Origin: Primulina eburnea
Lineage: Eukaryota; Streptophyta; Magnoliopsida; Lamiales; Gesneriaceae
Direction: 5' to 3'
DNA length: 64,000 nucleotides
NCBI RefSeq assembly: GCF_022965805.1
Contig: NW_027331385.1
Location: 186,001-250,000 of the forward strand
Shown here: positions 47,762 to 62,700 of the stretch, one piece after another
Numbering within the stretch: the stretch's first letter is position 1
How the letters are laid out: each line of letters starts with the position of its first letter
The notes under the pieces: model-generated
Seen by the model: the letters and a program-made list of their open reading frames with translations, nothing else
Told to the model about the DNA's origin: nothing
Database searches by the model: none
Program-made: the position numbers and the translations under genes

Positions 47762-49914
47762 TGTAATGCCCGAGAATTATAGAATTGTTAAACCAAGATT
47801 ATTAATCTTCATTAACGGGAGGCTCGGAAGATATGAGAATGCATGACATGCAATGAGGGAAGGAAAGACTTGAGAAACCAGGTGTGGCATGATCAGAAAA
47901 CTAGAATTTAGAAGTTTGCACGACCGCACCCGCGGTGCTAGCACGACCGCCCCCGCGGGGCGTGTGCAGAAAATGTAGTGCAAAGCCCGTAGCCACACCG
48001 CACCTGCGGTATTAGATGGAGCGCACCCGCGCTGATGACACCGCACCTGCGGTCTTGTAGGCAGCGCACCCGCGGCCTTTGCTTCGAACATTTTGGATAT
48101 AGATCACCGCTTGAGCGCACCCGCGGTCATGCGTGTTGCATGAAGAAATAAGCCACGTTTCCCAGCTTTGCATGTAGTATATATATCATTGGAACTCGAG
48201 TCTTTCAGAGGAGGAAGAAGCAGAAATCGAAGGTTGGATAAAAAACTTGTCTTCGTGAGGTTCTAAATTGATTTGTGAGGAATCCGTGCACCAGAATTCA
48301 AATTCGAACACGGTAGCGTGCTCCTCCCTTCTATAGCTACACAAGGACGTAAGTTTCGTTACGTTTTGAGATGTTTTGAGAATATGATGTTGCTAGAATT
48401 TAATATGATTCAGATATGGTGTTTCTGCTACCATATAAATTGTATAATCGAAGTCAGATTTCAGAATAGACTGGTTATGCAATTGTTATGAATTGTGAAA
48501 TATATTGATTGATATTTTGATATCAGAATTGTGTTATTATTCAGAGTATGAATTCTATTGACACAGATTAGGAGTTCCAGTATTATATCTGTGATGTTTG
48601 AATTGACGGGGTTATCAAGACTGTATTGTGTACCGTTGAAACATCAGTTGAGTCAGATTGTTTAGATTCAGAAATGAATTCGATTGTATTGTGATATTGT
48701 TGATATGGATTAGATTGTATCTGGGTCGATATTGATCAGATTATATACAGAGTTGAGTATTGATCAGAACAGATTGTGTATTGAGTTAGTCACTGATACA
48801 GTGTATTCGATATTCTCATTTCAGATTTGATATGGACAGATTGGAGACATCGTCTTCGTCAGACAGGGACGACAAAGGTATAATTCATGTGATATTCGGG
48901 AAGCATAACTCAAATTAGATTAATTTGAGTTTCCCAATGAAAATCACATACTAGATTATTGTTTATATTGTTACCTGATTATGCTTTGATTATAGAATTG
49001 TATTCAAGCATGTAAGATAATGGTGGTATTCAGTTATGAATACGATTATGCTTTGTTTACAGATTGTTATTCATTGCATTTAAGATAGGAAAGTCTTGAC
49101 AGCCATTGTCAGACTTCTAGACGTTCGGTGTATCTCAACTTAGGAGTAGCCATTACTCCTATTGCCAGCCGTCGATACAGCTCGGACCGAAGTCTAGGAA
49201 TAAGACGTACAGTCGCCCCGAGTGGTTGGGTAGGTGACAGCCAGTGACGTCTTATTCACCCCGGGATCCCTAGAGTTATAGTTGAGTCAAGTCTAGACAT
49301 GATTTGATTAGAACAGCATGCGTAGATGAATTGGGTTCATAGACTATGGAACCTATTGTTATTACTTTCAATCATGACAGCATGTTTCATGATTCAGACT
49401 ATTTACATGCATGTTTATCTGATTTGAATTGCATGTTTAGTTAGATGAGAGTTCATAGATGATGAAATCTATTACTATTGTCTTTGCTTTATTCATGACA
49501 GCATGTTCCATGAATCCTTATGTGTATATACATGTTTACCATGTTTTATACTGGGATTTATTCTCACCGGAGTTATCCGGCTGTTGTCTTGTTTTGTATG
49601 TGTGCATGACAACAGGTGGGGCAGGATCAGGGTCAAGAAGACGACGAGAGAAGACGAGTTTAGCGTGGTGATTCCGGACTTAGAGTAGATTTGATTTTAA
49701 TACTTGAAATTAGTATTTGAACCTTAGATTTAGGTTGTACAGTATTGTACTTTTCTACTGAGATGTAGTTTTATACAGATATGTATTTTATGTAGATTTC
49801 CATTACCTTCCGCACTGTATTTTAACAAGAAAAATTTTTAGACCCTGTTTTATCTTAATTGATATTTAAATCCCAAAGATGATTAAGAAGATGATTAGCG
49901 TCCGGGTCCCCACA
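47762..49914 (+). mobile_element. Solo LTR B with 23-bp deletion
   Basis: 2153 bp. It is the same as the other copies except for loss of 23 bp at about 48120 in the GC-rich cluster, between two GCGCACCCGC words. That explains the shorter length. TTATG lies on both sides. Confidence 0.93.
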
Positions 49915-52415
49915 TTATGGGCTAAACTTGGCACAAAATTGTTGTTTTCTACTACTTCTCATCTTCAAACGGATGGAAAAACTGAAGTTGTCAATAGAAC
50001 TTTGGGAACACTTTTGCGTGCTATTCTTAAAAAGAACTTGGATTGACATTTTAATGGACTTTATTTTGGGGTTGCCGAGGACTAAGAAGGGGAGTGGTTT
50101 TATTTTGCATGTTGTGGATAGATTCTCTAAGATGACACATTTTATAGCTTGTCATAAAACCGATGATGCTTCAAACATTGCGGATTTGTTCTTTAGAGAA
50201 GTCGCTAGGTTGCATGGAATGCCTAGGACTATTGTTTCTGGTCGCGATGTTAAATTCTTGAGTTACTTTTGGAAGACTTTATGGGCTAAACTTGGCACAA
50301 AATTGTTGTTTTCTACTACTTGTCATCCTCAAACGGATGGACAAACAGAAGTTGTCAATAGAAGTTTGGGAACACTTTTGCGTGCTATTCTTAAAAAGAA
50401 TTTGGATTGACATTTCTATGGACTTTATTTTGGGGTTGCCTAGGACTAAGAAGGGGATGGATTCTATTTTTGGTGTTGTGGATAGGTTCTCTAAGATGGC
50501 ACATTTTACAGCTTGTCATAAAACCGATGATGCTTCAAACATTGCGGATTTGTTCTTTAGAAAAGTCGTTACGTCGCATGGCATGCCTAGGACTATTGTT
50601 TCTGGTCGCGATGTTAAATTTTTGAGTTACTTTTGGAATACTTTATGGGCTAAACTTGGCACAAAATTGTTGTTTTCTACTACTTGTCATCCTCAAACGG
50701 ATGGACAAACTGAAGTTGTCAATAGAACTTTGAGAACACTTTTGCGTGCTATTCTTAAAAAGAACTTGGATTGACATTTCTATGGACTTTATTTTGGGGT
50801 TGCCTAGGACTAAGAAGGGGAGGGATTCTATTTTTGTTGTTGTGGGTAGATTCTCTAAGATGGCAAATTTTATAGCTTGTTATAAAACCGATGATGCTTC
50901 AAACATTGCGGATTTTTTCTTTAGAGAAGTCGTTAGGTTGCATGGCATGCCTAGGACTATTGTTTCTGGTCACGATGTTAAATTTTTGAGTTACTTTTGG
51001 AATACTTTATGGGCTAAACTTGGCACAAAATTGTTGTTTTCTACTACTTGTCATCCTCAAACGGATGAACAAACTGAAGTTGTCAATAGAACTTTGGGAA
51101 AACTTTTGCGTGCTATTCTTAAAAAGAACTTAGATTGGCATTTCTATGGACTTTATTTTGGGGTTGCCTAGGACTAAGAAGGGGATGGATTCTATTTTTA
51201 TTGTTGTGGATAGATTCTCTAAGATGGCACATTTTATAGCTTGTTATAAAACCGATGATGCTTCAAACATTGCGGATTTTTTCTTTAGAGAAGTCGTTAG
51301 GTTGCATGGCATGCCTAGGACTATTGTTTCTGGTCGCGATGTTAAATTTTTGAGTTACTTTTGGAATACTTTATGGGCTAAACTTGGCACAAAATTGTTG
51401 TTTTCTACTACTTGTCATCCTCAAACGGATGGACAAACTGAAGTTGTCAATAGAACTTTGGGAACACTTTTGCGTGCTATTCTTAAAAAGAACTTGGATT
51501 GACATTTCTATGGACTTTATTTTGGGGTTGCCTAGGACTAAGAAGGGGAGGGATTCTATTTTTGTTGTTGTGGATATATTCTCTAAGATGGCACATTTTA
51601 TAGCTTGTTATAAAACCGATGATGCTTCAAACATTGCGGATTTGTTCTTTAGACAAGTCGTTAGGTTGTATGGAATGCCTAGGACTATTGTTTCTGGTCG
51701 CGATGTTAAATTTTTGAGTTACTTTTGGAATACTTTATGGGCTAAACTTGGCACAAAATTGTTGTTTTCTACTACTTGTCATCCTCAAACGGATGAACAA
51801 ACTGAAGTTGTCAATAGAACTTTGGGAAAACTTTTGCGTGCTATTCTTAAAAAGAACTTGGATTGAAATTTGTAGGGACTTTATTTTGGGGTTGCCTAGG
51901 ACTAAGAAGGGGAGAGATTCTAATTTTGTTGTTGTGGACAGATTCTCTAAGATGGCACATTTTATAGCTTGTCATAAAACCGATGATGCTTCAAACATTG
52001 CGGATTTTTTCTTTAGAGAAGTCGTTAGGTTGCATGGCATGCCTAGGACTATTGTTTCTGGTCGCGATGTTAAATTCTTGAGTTACTTTTTGAAGACTTT
52101 ATGGGCTAAACTTGGCACAAAATTATTGTTTTCTACTACTCGTCATCCTCAAACGGATGGACAAACTGAAGTTGTCAATAGAACTTTGGGAACACTTTTG
52201 CGTGCTATTCTTAAGAAGAACCTGGATTTACATTTCTATGGACTTTATTTTGGGGTTCCCTAGGACGAATAAGGGGAGGGATTCTATATTTGTTGTTGTG
52301 GATAGATTCTCTAAGATGGCACATTTTATAGCTTGTCATAAAACCGATGATGCTTCAAACATTGCGGATTTGTTCTTTAGAGAAGTCGTTAGGTTGCATG
52401 GCATGCCTATGACTA

Positions 52416-55400
52416 TTGTTTCTGATCGCGATGCTATATTCTTTAGATACTTTTGGAATACTTTATGGGCTAAACTTGGCACAAAATTGTTGTTTTCTAC
52501 TACTTGTCATCCTCAAACGGATGGACAAACTGAAGTCGTCAATAGAACTTTGGGAACACTTTTGCGTGCTATTTTTAAAAAGAACTTGGATTGACATTTG
52601 TTGGGACTTTATTTTGGGGTTGCCTAGGACTAAGAAGGGGAGAGATTCTAATTTTGTTGTTGTGGATAGATTCTCTAAGATGGCACATTTTATAGCTTGT
52701 CATAAAACCGATGATTCTTCAAACATTGCGGATTTTTTCTTTAGAGAAGTCGTTAGGTTGCATGGCATGCATAGGACTATTGTTTCTGGTCGCGATGTTA
52801 AATTCTTGAGTTACTTTTTGAAGACTTTATGGGCTAAACTTGGCACAAAATTGTTGTTTTCTACTACTTGTCATCTTCAAATGGATGGACAAACTGAAGT
52901 TGTCAATAGAACTTTGGGAACACTTTTGCGTGCTATTCTTAAATAGAAATTGGATTGACATTTCTTTGGACTTTATTTTGAGGTTGCCTAGGACTAAGAA
53001 GGGGAGGGATTCTATTTTTGTTGTTGTGGATAGATTCTCTAAGATGACACATTTTATAGCTTGTCATAAAACCGATGATGCTTCAAACTTTGCGGATTTG
53101 TTCTTTAGAGAAGTCGTTAGGTTGCATGGCATGCCTAGGACAATTGTTTCTGGTCGACATGTTAAATTCTTGAGTTACTTTTGTAAGACTTTATGGGCTA
53201 AACTTGGCACAAAATTATTGTTTTCTACTACTTGTCATCCTCAAACGGATGGACAAACTGAAGTTGTCAATAGAACTTTGGGAAGAATTTTGCGTACTAT
53301 TCGTAAGAAGAACTTGGATTTACATTTCTATGGACTTTGTTTTGGGGTTGCTTAGGACTAAGAAGGGGAGGGATTCTATTTTTGTTGTTGTTGATAGATT
53401 CTCTAAGATGGCACATTTTATAGCTTGTTATAAAACCGATGATGCTTCAAACATTGCGGATTTGTTCTTTAGACAAGTCGTTAGGTTGTATGGAATGCCT
53501 AGGACTATTGTTTCGGGTCGCGATGTTTAATTCTTGAGTTACTTTTGGAATACTTTATGGGCTAAACTTGGCACAAAATTGTTGTTTTCTACTACTTGTC
53601 ATCCTCAAACGGATGGACAAACTGAAGTTGTCAATAGAACTTTGGGAACACTTTTGCGTGCTATTCTTAAAAAGAACTTGGATTGAAATTTCTATGGACT
53701 TTATTTTGGGGTTGCCTAGGACTAAGAAGGGGATGGATTCTATTTTTGTTGTTGTGGATAGATTCTCTAAGATGGCACATTTTATAGCTTGTTATAAAAC
53801 CGATGATGCTTCAAACATTGCAGATTTTTTCTTTAGAGAAGTCGTTAGGTTGCATGGCATGCCTAGGACTATTGTTTCTGGTCGCGATGTTAAATTTTTG
53901 AGTTACTTTTGGAATACTTTATGGGCTAAACTTGGCACAAAATTGTTGTTTTCTACTACTTGTCATCCTCAAACGGATGAACAAACTGAAGTTGTCAATA
54001 GAACTTTGGGAAAACTTTTGCGTGCTATTCTTAAAAAGAACTTAGATTGGCATTTCTATGGACTTTATTTTGGGGTTCCCTAGGACGAATAAGGGGATGG
54101 ATTCTATATTTGTTGTTGTGGATAGATTCTCTAAGATGGCACATTTTATAGCTTGTCATAAAACCGATGATGCTTCAAACATTGCGGATTTGTTCTTTAG
54201 AGAAGTCGTTAGGTTGCATGGCATGCCTATGACTATTGTTTCTGATCGCGATGCTATATTCTTTAGATACTTTTGGAAGACTTTATGGGCTAAACTTGGC
54301 ACAAAATTATTGTTTTCTACTACTTGTCATCCTCAAACGGATGGACAAACTGAAGTTGTCAATAGAACTTTGGGAACACTTTTGCGTGCTATTCTTAAGA
54401 AGAACCTGGATTTACATTTCTATGGACTTTATTTTGGAGTTCCCTAGGACGAATAAGGGGAGGGACTCTATATTTGTTGTTGTGGATAGATTCTCTAAGA
54501 TGGCACATTTTATAGCTTGTCATAAAACCGATGATGCTTCAAACATTGCGGATTTGTTCTTTAGAGAAGTCGTTAGGTTGCATGGCATGCCTATGACTAT
54601 TGTTTCTGATCGCGATGCTATATTCTTTAGATACTTTTGGAATACTTTATGGGCTAAACTTGGCACAAAATTGTTGTTTTCTACTACTTGTCATCCTCAA
54701 ACGGATGGACAAACTGAAGTCGTCAATAGAACTTTGGGAACACTTTTGCGTGCTATTCTTAAAAAGAACTTGGATTGACATTTGTAGGGACTTTATTTTG
54801 GGGTTGCCTAGGACTAAGAAGGGGAGAGATTCTAATTTTGTTGTTGTGGATAGATTCTCTAAGATGGCACATTTTATAGCTTGTCATAAAACCGATGATG
54901 CTTCAAACATTGCGGATTTTTTCTTTAGAGAAGTCGTTAGGTTGCATGGCATGCCTAGGACTATTGTTTCTGGTCGCGATGTTAAATTCTTGAGTTACTT
55001 TTTGAAGACTTTATGGGCTAAACTTGGCACAAAATTGTTGTTTTCTACTACTTGTCATCTTCAAATGGATGGACAAACTGAAGTTGTCAATAGAACTTTG
55101 GGAACACTTTTGCGTGCTATTCTTAAATAGAAATTGGATTGACATTTCTTTGGACTTTATTTTAAGGTTGCCTAGGACTAAGAAGGGGAGGGATTCTATT
55201 TTTGTTGTTGTGGATAGATTCTCTAAGATGACACATTTTATAGCTTGTCATAAAACCGATGATGCTTCAAACTTTGCGGATTTGTTCTTTAGAGAAGTCG
55301 TTAGGTTGCATGGCATGCCTAGGACAATTGTTTCTGGTCGACATGTTAAATTCTTGAGTTACTTTTGTAAGACTTTATGGGCTAAACTTGGCACAAAATT

Positions 55401-56783
55401 ATTGTTTTCTACTACTTGTCATCCTCAAACGGATGGACAAACTGAAGTTGTCAATAGAACTTTGGGAAGAATTTTGCGTACTATTCGTAAGAAGAACTTG
55501 GATTTACATTTCTATGGACTTTGTTTTTGGGTTGCCTAGGACTAAGAAGGGGAGGGATTCTATTTTTGTTGTTGTTGATAGATTCTCTAAGATGGCACAT
55601 TTTATAGCTTGTTATAAAACAGAAGATGCTTCAAACATTGCGGATTTGTTCTTTAGAGAAGTCGTTAGGTTGCATGGCATGCCTATGACTATTGTTTCTG
55701 ATCGCGATGTTATATTCTTTAGTTCCTTTTGGAATACTTTATGAACTAAACTTGGCACAAAATTGTTGTTTTCTACTACTTTTCATCCTCAAACGGATGG
55801 ACAAACTGAAGTCGTCAACAGAACTTTGGGAACACTTTTGCGTGCTATTCTTAAAAAGAACTTGGATTGACATTTCTATGGATTTTATTTTGGGGTTGCC
55901 TAGGACTAAGAATGGGAGAGATTCTATTTTTGTTGTTGTGGATAGATTCTCTAAGATGGCACATTTTATAGCTTGTCTTAAAACAGATGATGCTTCAAAC
56001 ATTGCGGATTTGTTCTTTAGAGAAGTCTCTAGGTTGCATGGAATGCCTAGGACTATTGTTTCTGGTCGCGATGTTAAATTCTTGAATTACGTTTGGAAGA
56101 CTTTATGGGCTAAACTTGGCACAAAATTGTTGTTTTCGACTACTTGTCATCCTCAAACGGATGGACAAACTGAAGTTGTCAATAGAACTATGGGAACACT
56201 TTTGCGTGATATTCTTAAATAGAAATTGGATTGACCTTTCTATGAACTTTATTTTGAGGTTGCCTAGGACTAAGAAGGGGAGGGATTCTATTTTTGTTGT
56301 TGTGGATAGATTCTCTAAGATGACACATTTTATAGCTTGTCATAAAACCGATGATGCTTCAAACTTTGCGGATTTGTTCTTCAGAGAAGTCGTTAGGTTG
56401 CATGGCATGCCTAGGACTATTGTTTCTGGTCGACATGTTAAATTCTTGAGTTACTTTTGTAAGACTTTATGGGCTAAACTTGGCACAAAATTATTGTTTT
56501 CTACTACTTGTCATCCTCAAACGGATGGACAAACTGAAGTTGTCAATAGAACTTTGGGAAGAATTTTGCGTACTATTCGTAAGAAGAACTTGGATTTACA
56601 TTTCTATGGACTTTGTTTTGGGGTTGCCTAGGACTAAGAAGGGGAGGGATTCTATTTTTGTTGTTGTTGATAGATTCTCTAAGATGGCACATTTTATAGC
56701 TTGTTATAAAACAGAAGATGCTTCAAACATTGCGGATTTGTTCTTTAGAGAAGTCGTTAGGTTGCATGGCATGCCTATGACTA
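52416..56783 (+). repeat. 6-monomer duplication in block S6
   Basis: Diagnostic variants recur 2184 bp apart (6 x 364): SDRDAIFF monomers at 52416 and 54600, the following monomers with CHLQMDGQ at 52840 and 55024, and SGRHVKF monomers at 53204 and 55388. The second copy diverges from the first after about 55690. Confidence 0.8.
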
Positions 56784-59700
56784 TTGTTTCTGATCGCGAT
56801 GTTATATTCTTTAGTTCCTTTTAGAATACTTTATGAACTAAACTTGGCACAAAATTGTTGTTTTCTACTACTTGTCATCCTCAAACGGATGGACAAACTG
56901 AAGTCGTCAACAGAACTTTGGGAACACTTTTGCGTGCTATTCTTAAAAAGAACTTGGATTGACATTTCTATGGATTTTATTTTGGGGTTGCCTAGGACTA
57001 AGAATGGGAGAGATTCTATTTTTGTTGTTGTGGATAGATTCTCTAAGATGGCACATTTTATAGCTTGTCTTAAAACCGATGATGCTTCAAACATTGCGGA
57101 TTTGTTCTTTAGAGAAGTCTCTAGGTTGCATGGCATGCCTAGGACTATTGTTTCTGGTCGCGATGTTAAATTCTTGAATTACGTTTGGAAGACTTTATGG
57201 GCTAAACTTGGCACAAAATTGTTGTTTTCGACTACTTGTCATCCTCAAACGGATGGACAAACTGAAGTTGTCAATAGAACTATGGGAACACTTTTGCGTG
57301 CTATTCTTAAGAAGAACTTTGATTTACATTTCTATGGACTTTATTTTGGGGTTGCCTAGGACTAAGAAGGGGAGGGATTCTATTTTTGTTGTTGTTGATA
57401 GATTCTCTAAGATGGCACATTTTATAGCTTGTCATAAAACCGATGATGCTTCAAACATTGCGGATTTTTTCTTTAGAGAAGTCGTTAGGTTGCATGGCAT
57501 GCCTAGGACTATTGTTTCTGGTCGCGATGTTAAATTCTTGAGTTACTTTTTGAAGACTTTATGGGCTAAACTTGGCACAAAATTGTTGTTTTCTACTACT
57601 TGTCATCCTCAAATGGATGGACAAACTGAAGTTGTCAATAGAACTTTGGGAACACTTTTGCGTGCTATTCTTAAATAGAAATTGGATTGACCTTTCTATG
57701 AACTTTATTTTGAGGTTGCCTAGGACTAAGAAGGGGAGGGATTCTATTTTTGTAGTTGTGGATAGATTCTCTAAGATGACACATTTTATAGCTTGTCATA
57801 AAACCGATGATGCTTCAAACTTTGCGGATTTGTTCTTCAGAGAAGTCGTTAGGTTGCATGGCATGCCTAGGACTATTGTTTCTGGTCGACATGTTAAATT
57901 CTTAAGTTACTTTTGTAAGACTTTATGGGCTAAACTTGGCACAAAATTATTGTTTTCTACTACTTGTCATCCTCAAACGGATGGACAAACTGAAGTTTTT
58001 AATAGAACTTTGGGAACACTTTTGCGTGCTATTCTTAAGAAGAACCTGGATTTACATTTCTATGGACTTTATTTTGGGGTTCCCTAGGACGAATAAGGGG
58101 AGGGATTCTATATTTGTTGTTGTGGATAGATTCTCTAAGATGGCACATTTTATAGCTTGTCATAAAACCGATGATGCTTCAAACATTGCGGATTTGTTCT
58201 TTAGAGAAGTCGTTAGGTTGCATGGCATGCCTATGACTATTGTTTCTGATCGCGATGCTATATTCTTTAGATACTTTTGGAATACTTTATGGGCTAAACT
58301 TGGCACAAAATTGTTGTTTTCTACTACTTGTCATCTTCAAACGGATAGACAAACTGAAGTCGTCAATAGAACTTTGGGAACACTTTTGCGTGCTATTCTT
58401 AAAAAGAACTTGGATTGACATTTGTAGGGACTTTATTTTGGGGTTGCCTAGGAATAAGAAGGGGAGATATTCTAATTTTGTTGTTGTGGATAGATTCTCT
58501 AAGATGGCACATTTTATAGCTTGTCATAAAACCGATGATACTTCAAACATTGCGGATTTTTTCTTTAGAGAAGTCGTTAGGTTGCATGGCATGCCTAGGA
58601 CTATTGTTTCTGGTCGCGATGTTAAATTCTTGAGTTACTTTTTGAAGACTTTATGGGCTAAACTTGGCACAAAATTGTTGTTTTCTACTACTTGTCATCT
58701 TCAAATGGATGGACAAACTGAAGTTGTCAATAGAACTTTGGGAACAGTTTTGCGTGCTATTCTTAAATAGAAATTGGATTGACATTTCTTTGGACTTTAT
58801 TTTGAGGTTGCCTAGGACTAAGAAGGGGAGGGATTCTATTTTTGTTGTTGTGGATAGATTCTCTAAGATGACACATTTTATAGCTTGTCATAAAACCGAT
58901 GATGCTTCAAACTTTGCGGATTTGTTCTTTAGAGAAGTCGTTAGGTTGCATGGCATGCCTAGGACAATTGTTTCTGGTCGACATGTTAAATTCTTGAGTT
59001 ACTTTTGTAAGACTTTATGGGCTAAACTTGGCACAAAATTATTGTTTTCTACTACTTGTCATCCTCAAACGGATGGACAAACTGAAGTTGTCAATAGAAC
59101 TTTGGGAAGAATTTTGCGTACTATTCGTAAGAAGAACTTGGATTTACATTTCTATGGACTTTGTTTTGGGGTTGCCTAGGACTAAGAAGGGGAGGGATTC
59201 TATTTTTGTTGTTGTTGATAGATTCTCTAAGATGGCACATTTTATAGCTTGTTATAAAACAGAAGATGCTTCAAACATTGCGGATTTGTTCTTTAGAGAA
59301 GTCGTTAGGTTGCATGGCATGCCTATGACTATTGTTTCTGATCGCGATGTTATATTCTTTAGTTCCTTTTGGAATACTTTATGAACTAAACTTGGCACAA
59401 AATTGTTGTTTTCTACTACTTGTCATCCTCAAACGGATGGACAAACTGAAGTCGTCAACAGAACTTTGGGAACACTTTTGCGTGCTATTCTTAAAAAGAA
59501 CTTGGATTGACATTTCTATGGATTTTATTTTGGGGTTGCCTAGGACTAAGAATGGGAGAGATTCTATTTTTGTTGTTGTGGATAGATTCTCTAAGATGGC
59601 ACATTTTATAGCTTGTCTTAAAACCGATGATGCTTCAAACATTGCGGATTTGTTCTTTAGAGAAGTCTCTAGGTTGCATGGCATGCCTAGGACTATTGTT

Positions 59701-62700
59701 TCTGGTCGCGATGTTAAATTATTGAATTACGTTTGGAAGACTTTATGGGCTAAACTTGGCACAAAATTGTTGTTTTCGACTACTTGTCATCCTCAAACGG
59801 ATGGACAAACTGAAGTTGTCAATAGAACTATGGGAACACTTTTGCGTGCTATTCTTAAGAAGAACTTTGATTTACATTTCTATGGACTTTATTTTGGGGT
59901 TGCCTAGGACTAAGAAGGGGAGGGATTCTATTTTTGTTGTTGTTGATAGATTCTCTAAGATGGCACATTTTATAGCTTGTCATAAAACAGATGATGCTTC
60001 AAACATTGCGGATTTTTTCTTTAGAGAAGTCGTTAGGTTGCATGGCATGCCTAGGACTATTGTTTCTGGTCGCGATGTTAAATTCTTGAGTTACTTTTTG
60101 AAGACTTTATGGGCTAAACTTGGCACAAAATTGTTGTTTTCTACTACTTGTCATCCTCAAATGGATGGACAAACTGAAGTTGTCAATAGAACTTTGGGAA
60201 CACTTTTGCGTGCTATTCTTAAATAGAAATTGGATTGACCTTTCTATGAACTTTATTTTGAGGTTGCCTAGGACTAAGAACGGGAGGGATTCTATTTTTG
60301 TTGTTGTGGATAGATTCTCTAAGATGACACATTTTATAGCTTGTCATAAAACCGATGATGCTTCAAACTTTGCGGATTTGTTCTTCAGAGAAGTCGTTAG
60401 GTTGCATGGCATGCCTATGACTATTGTTTCTGGTCGCGATGTTAAATTCTTGAGTTTCTTTTAAAAGACTTTATGGGCTAAACTTGGCACAAAATTATTG
60501 TTTTCTACTACTTGTCATGCTCAACAGATGGACAAACTGAAGTTGCCTATAGAACTTTGGGAACACTTTTGCGTGCTATTCTTAAGAAGAACCTGGATTT
60601 ACATTTCTATGGACTTTATTTTGGGGTTCCCTAGGACGAATAAGGGGAGGGATTCTATATTTGTTGTTGTGGATAGATTCTCTAAGATGGCACATTTTAT
60701 AGCTTGTCATAAAACCGATGATGCTTCAAACATTGCGGATTTGTTCTTTAGAGAAGTCGTTAGGTTGCATGGCATGCCTATGACTATTGTTTCTGATCGC
60801 GATGCTATATTCTTTAGATACTTTTGGAATACTTTATGGGCTAAACTTGGCACAAAATTGTTGTTTTCTACTACTTGTCATCCTCAAACGGATGGACAAA
60901 CTGAAGTCGTCAATAGAACTTTGGGAACACTTTTGCGTGCTATTCTTAAAAAGAACTTGGATTGACATTTGTAGGGACTTTATTTTGGGGTTGCCTAGGA
61001 CTAAGAAGGGGAGAGATTCTAATTTTGTTGTTGTGGATAGATTCTCTAAGATGGCACATTTTATAGCTTGTCATAAAACCGATGATTCTTCAAACATTGC
61101 GGATTTTTTCTTTAGAGAAGTCGTTAGGTTGCATGGCATGCCTAGGACTATTGTTTCTGGTCGCGATGTTAAATTCTTGAGTTACTTTTTGAAGACTTTA
61201 TGGGCTAAACTTGGCACAAAATTGTTGTTTTCTACTACTTGTCATCTTCAAATGGATGGACAAACTGAAGTTGTCTATAGAACTTTGGGAACAGTTTTGC
61301 GTGCTATTCTTAAATAGAAATTGGATTGACATTTCTTTGGACTTTATTTTGAGGTTGCCTAGGACTAAGAAGGGGAGGGATTCTATTTTTGTTGTTGTGG
61401 ATAGATTCTCTAAGATGACACATTTTATAGCTTGTCATAAAACCGATGATGCTTCAAACTTTACGGATTTGTTCTTTAGAGAAGTCGTTAGGTTGCATGG
61501 CATGCCTAGGACAATTGTTTCTGGTCGACATGTTAAATTCTTGAGTTACTTTTGTAAGACTTTATGGGCTAAACTTGGCACAAAATTATTGTTTTCTACT
61601 ACTTGTCATCCTCAAACGGATGGACAAACTGAAGTTGTCAATAGAACTTTGGGAAGAATTTTGCGTACTATTCGTAAGAAGAACTTGGATTTACATTTCT
61701 ATGGACTTTGTTTTGGGGTTGCCTAGGACTAAGAAGGGGAGGGATTCTATTTTTGTTGTTGTTGATAGATTCTCTAAGATGGCACATTTTATAGCTTGTT
61801 ATAAAACAGAAGATGCTTCAAACATTGCGGATTTGTTCTTTAGAGAAGTCGTTAGGTTGCATGGCATGCCTATGACTATTGTTTCTGATCGCGATGTTAT
61901 ATTCTTTAGTTCCTTTTGGAATACTTTATGAACTAAACTTGGCACAAAATTGTTGTTTTCTACTACTTGTCATCCTCAAACGGATGGACAAACTGAAGTC
62001 GTCAACAGAACTTTGGGAACACTTTTGCGTGCTATTCTTAAAAAGAACTTGGATTGACATTTCTATGGATTTTATTTTGGGGTTGCCTAGGACTAAGAAT
62101 GGGAGAGATTCTATTTTTGTTGTTGTGGATAGATTCTCTAAGATGGCACATTTTATAGCTTGTCTTAAAACCGATGATGCTTCAAACATTGCGGATTTGT
62201 TCTTTAGAGAAGTCTCTAGGTTGCATGGCATGCCTAGGACTATTGTTTCTGGTCGCGATGTTAAATTCTTGAATTACGTTTGGAAGACTTTATGGGCTAA
62301 ACTTGGCACAAAATTGTTGTTTCGACTACTTGTCATCCTCAAACGGATGGACAAACTGAAGTTGTCAATAGAACTATGGGAACACTTTTGCGTGCTATTC
62401 TTAAGAAGAACTTTGATTTACATTTCTATGGACTTTATTTTGGGGTTGCCTAGGACTAAGAAGGGGAGGGATTCTATTTTTGTTGTTGTTGATAGATTCT
62501 CTAAGATGGCACATTTTATAGCTTGTCATAAAACCGATGATGCTTCAAACATTGCGGATTTTTTCTTTAGAGAAGTCGTTAGGTTGCATGGCATGCCTAG
62601 GACTATTGTTTCTGGTCGCGATGTTAAATTCTTGAGTTACTTTTTGAAGACTTTATGGGCTAAACTTGGCACAAAATTGTTGTTTTCTACTACTTGTCAT

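Noticed and set aside
24006..49914. Assembly duplication as the sole cause of the repeated LTR-satellite units
   Set aside because: Units differ in monomer number (4-7), carry private indels (23 bp at 48120, 14 bp at 43128) and one holds a unique Tekay insertion, so most are real. Exact copy number still depends on read support.
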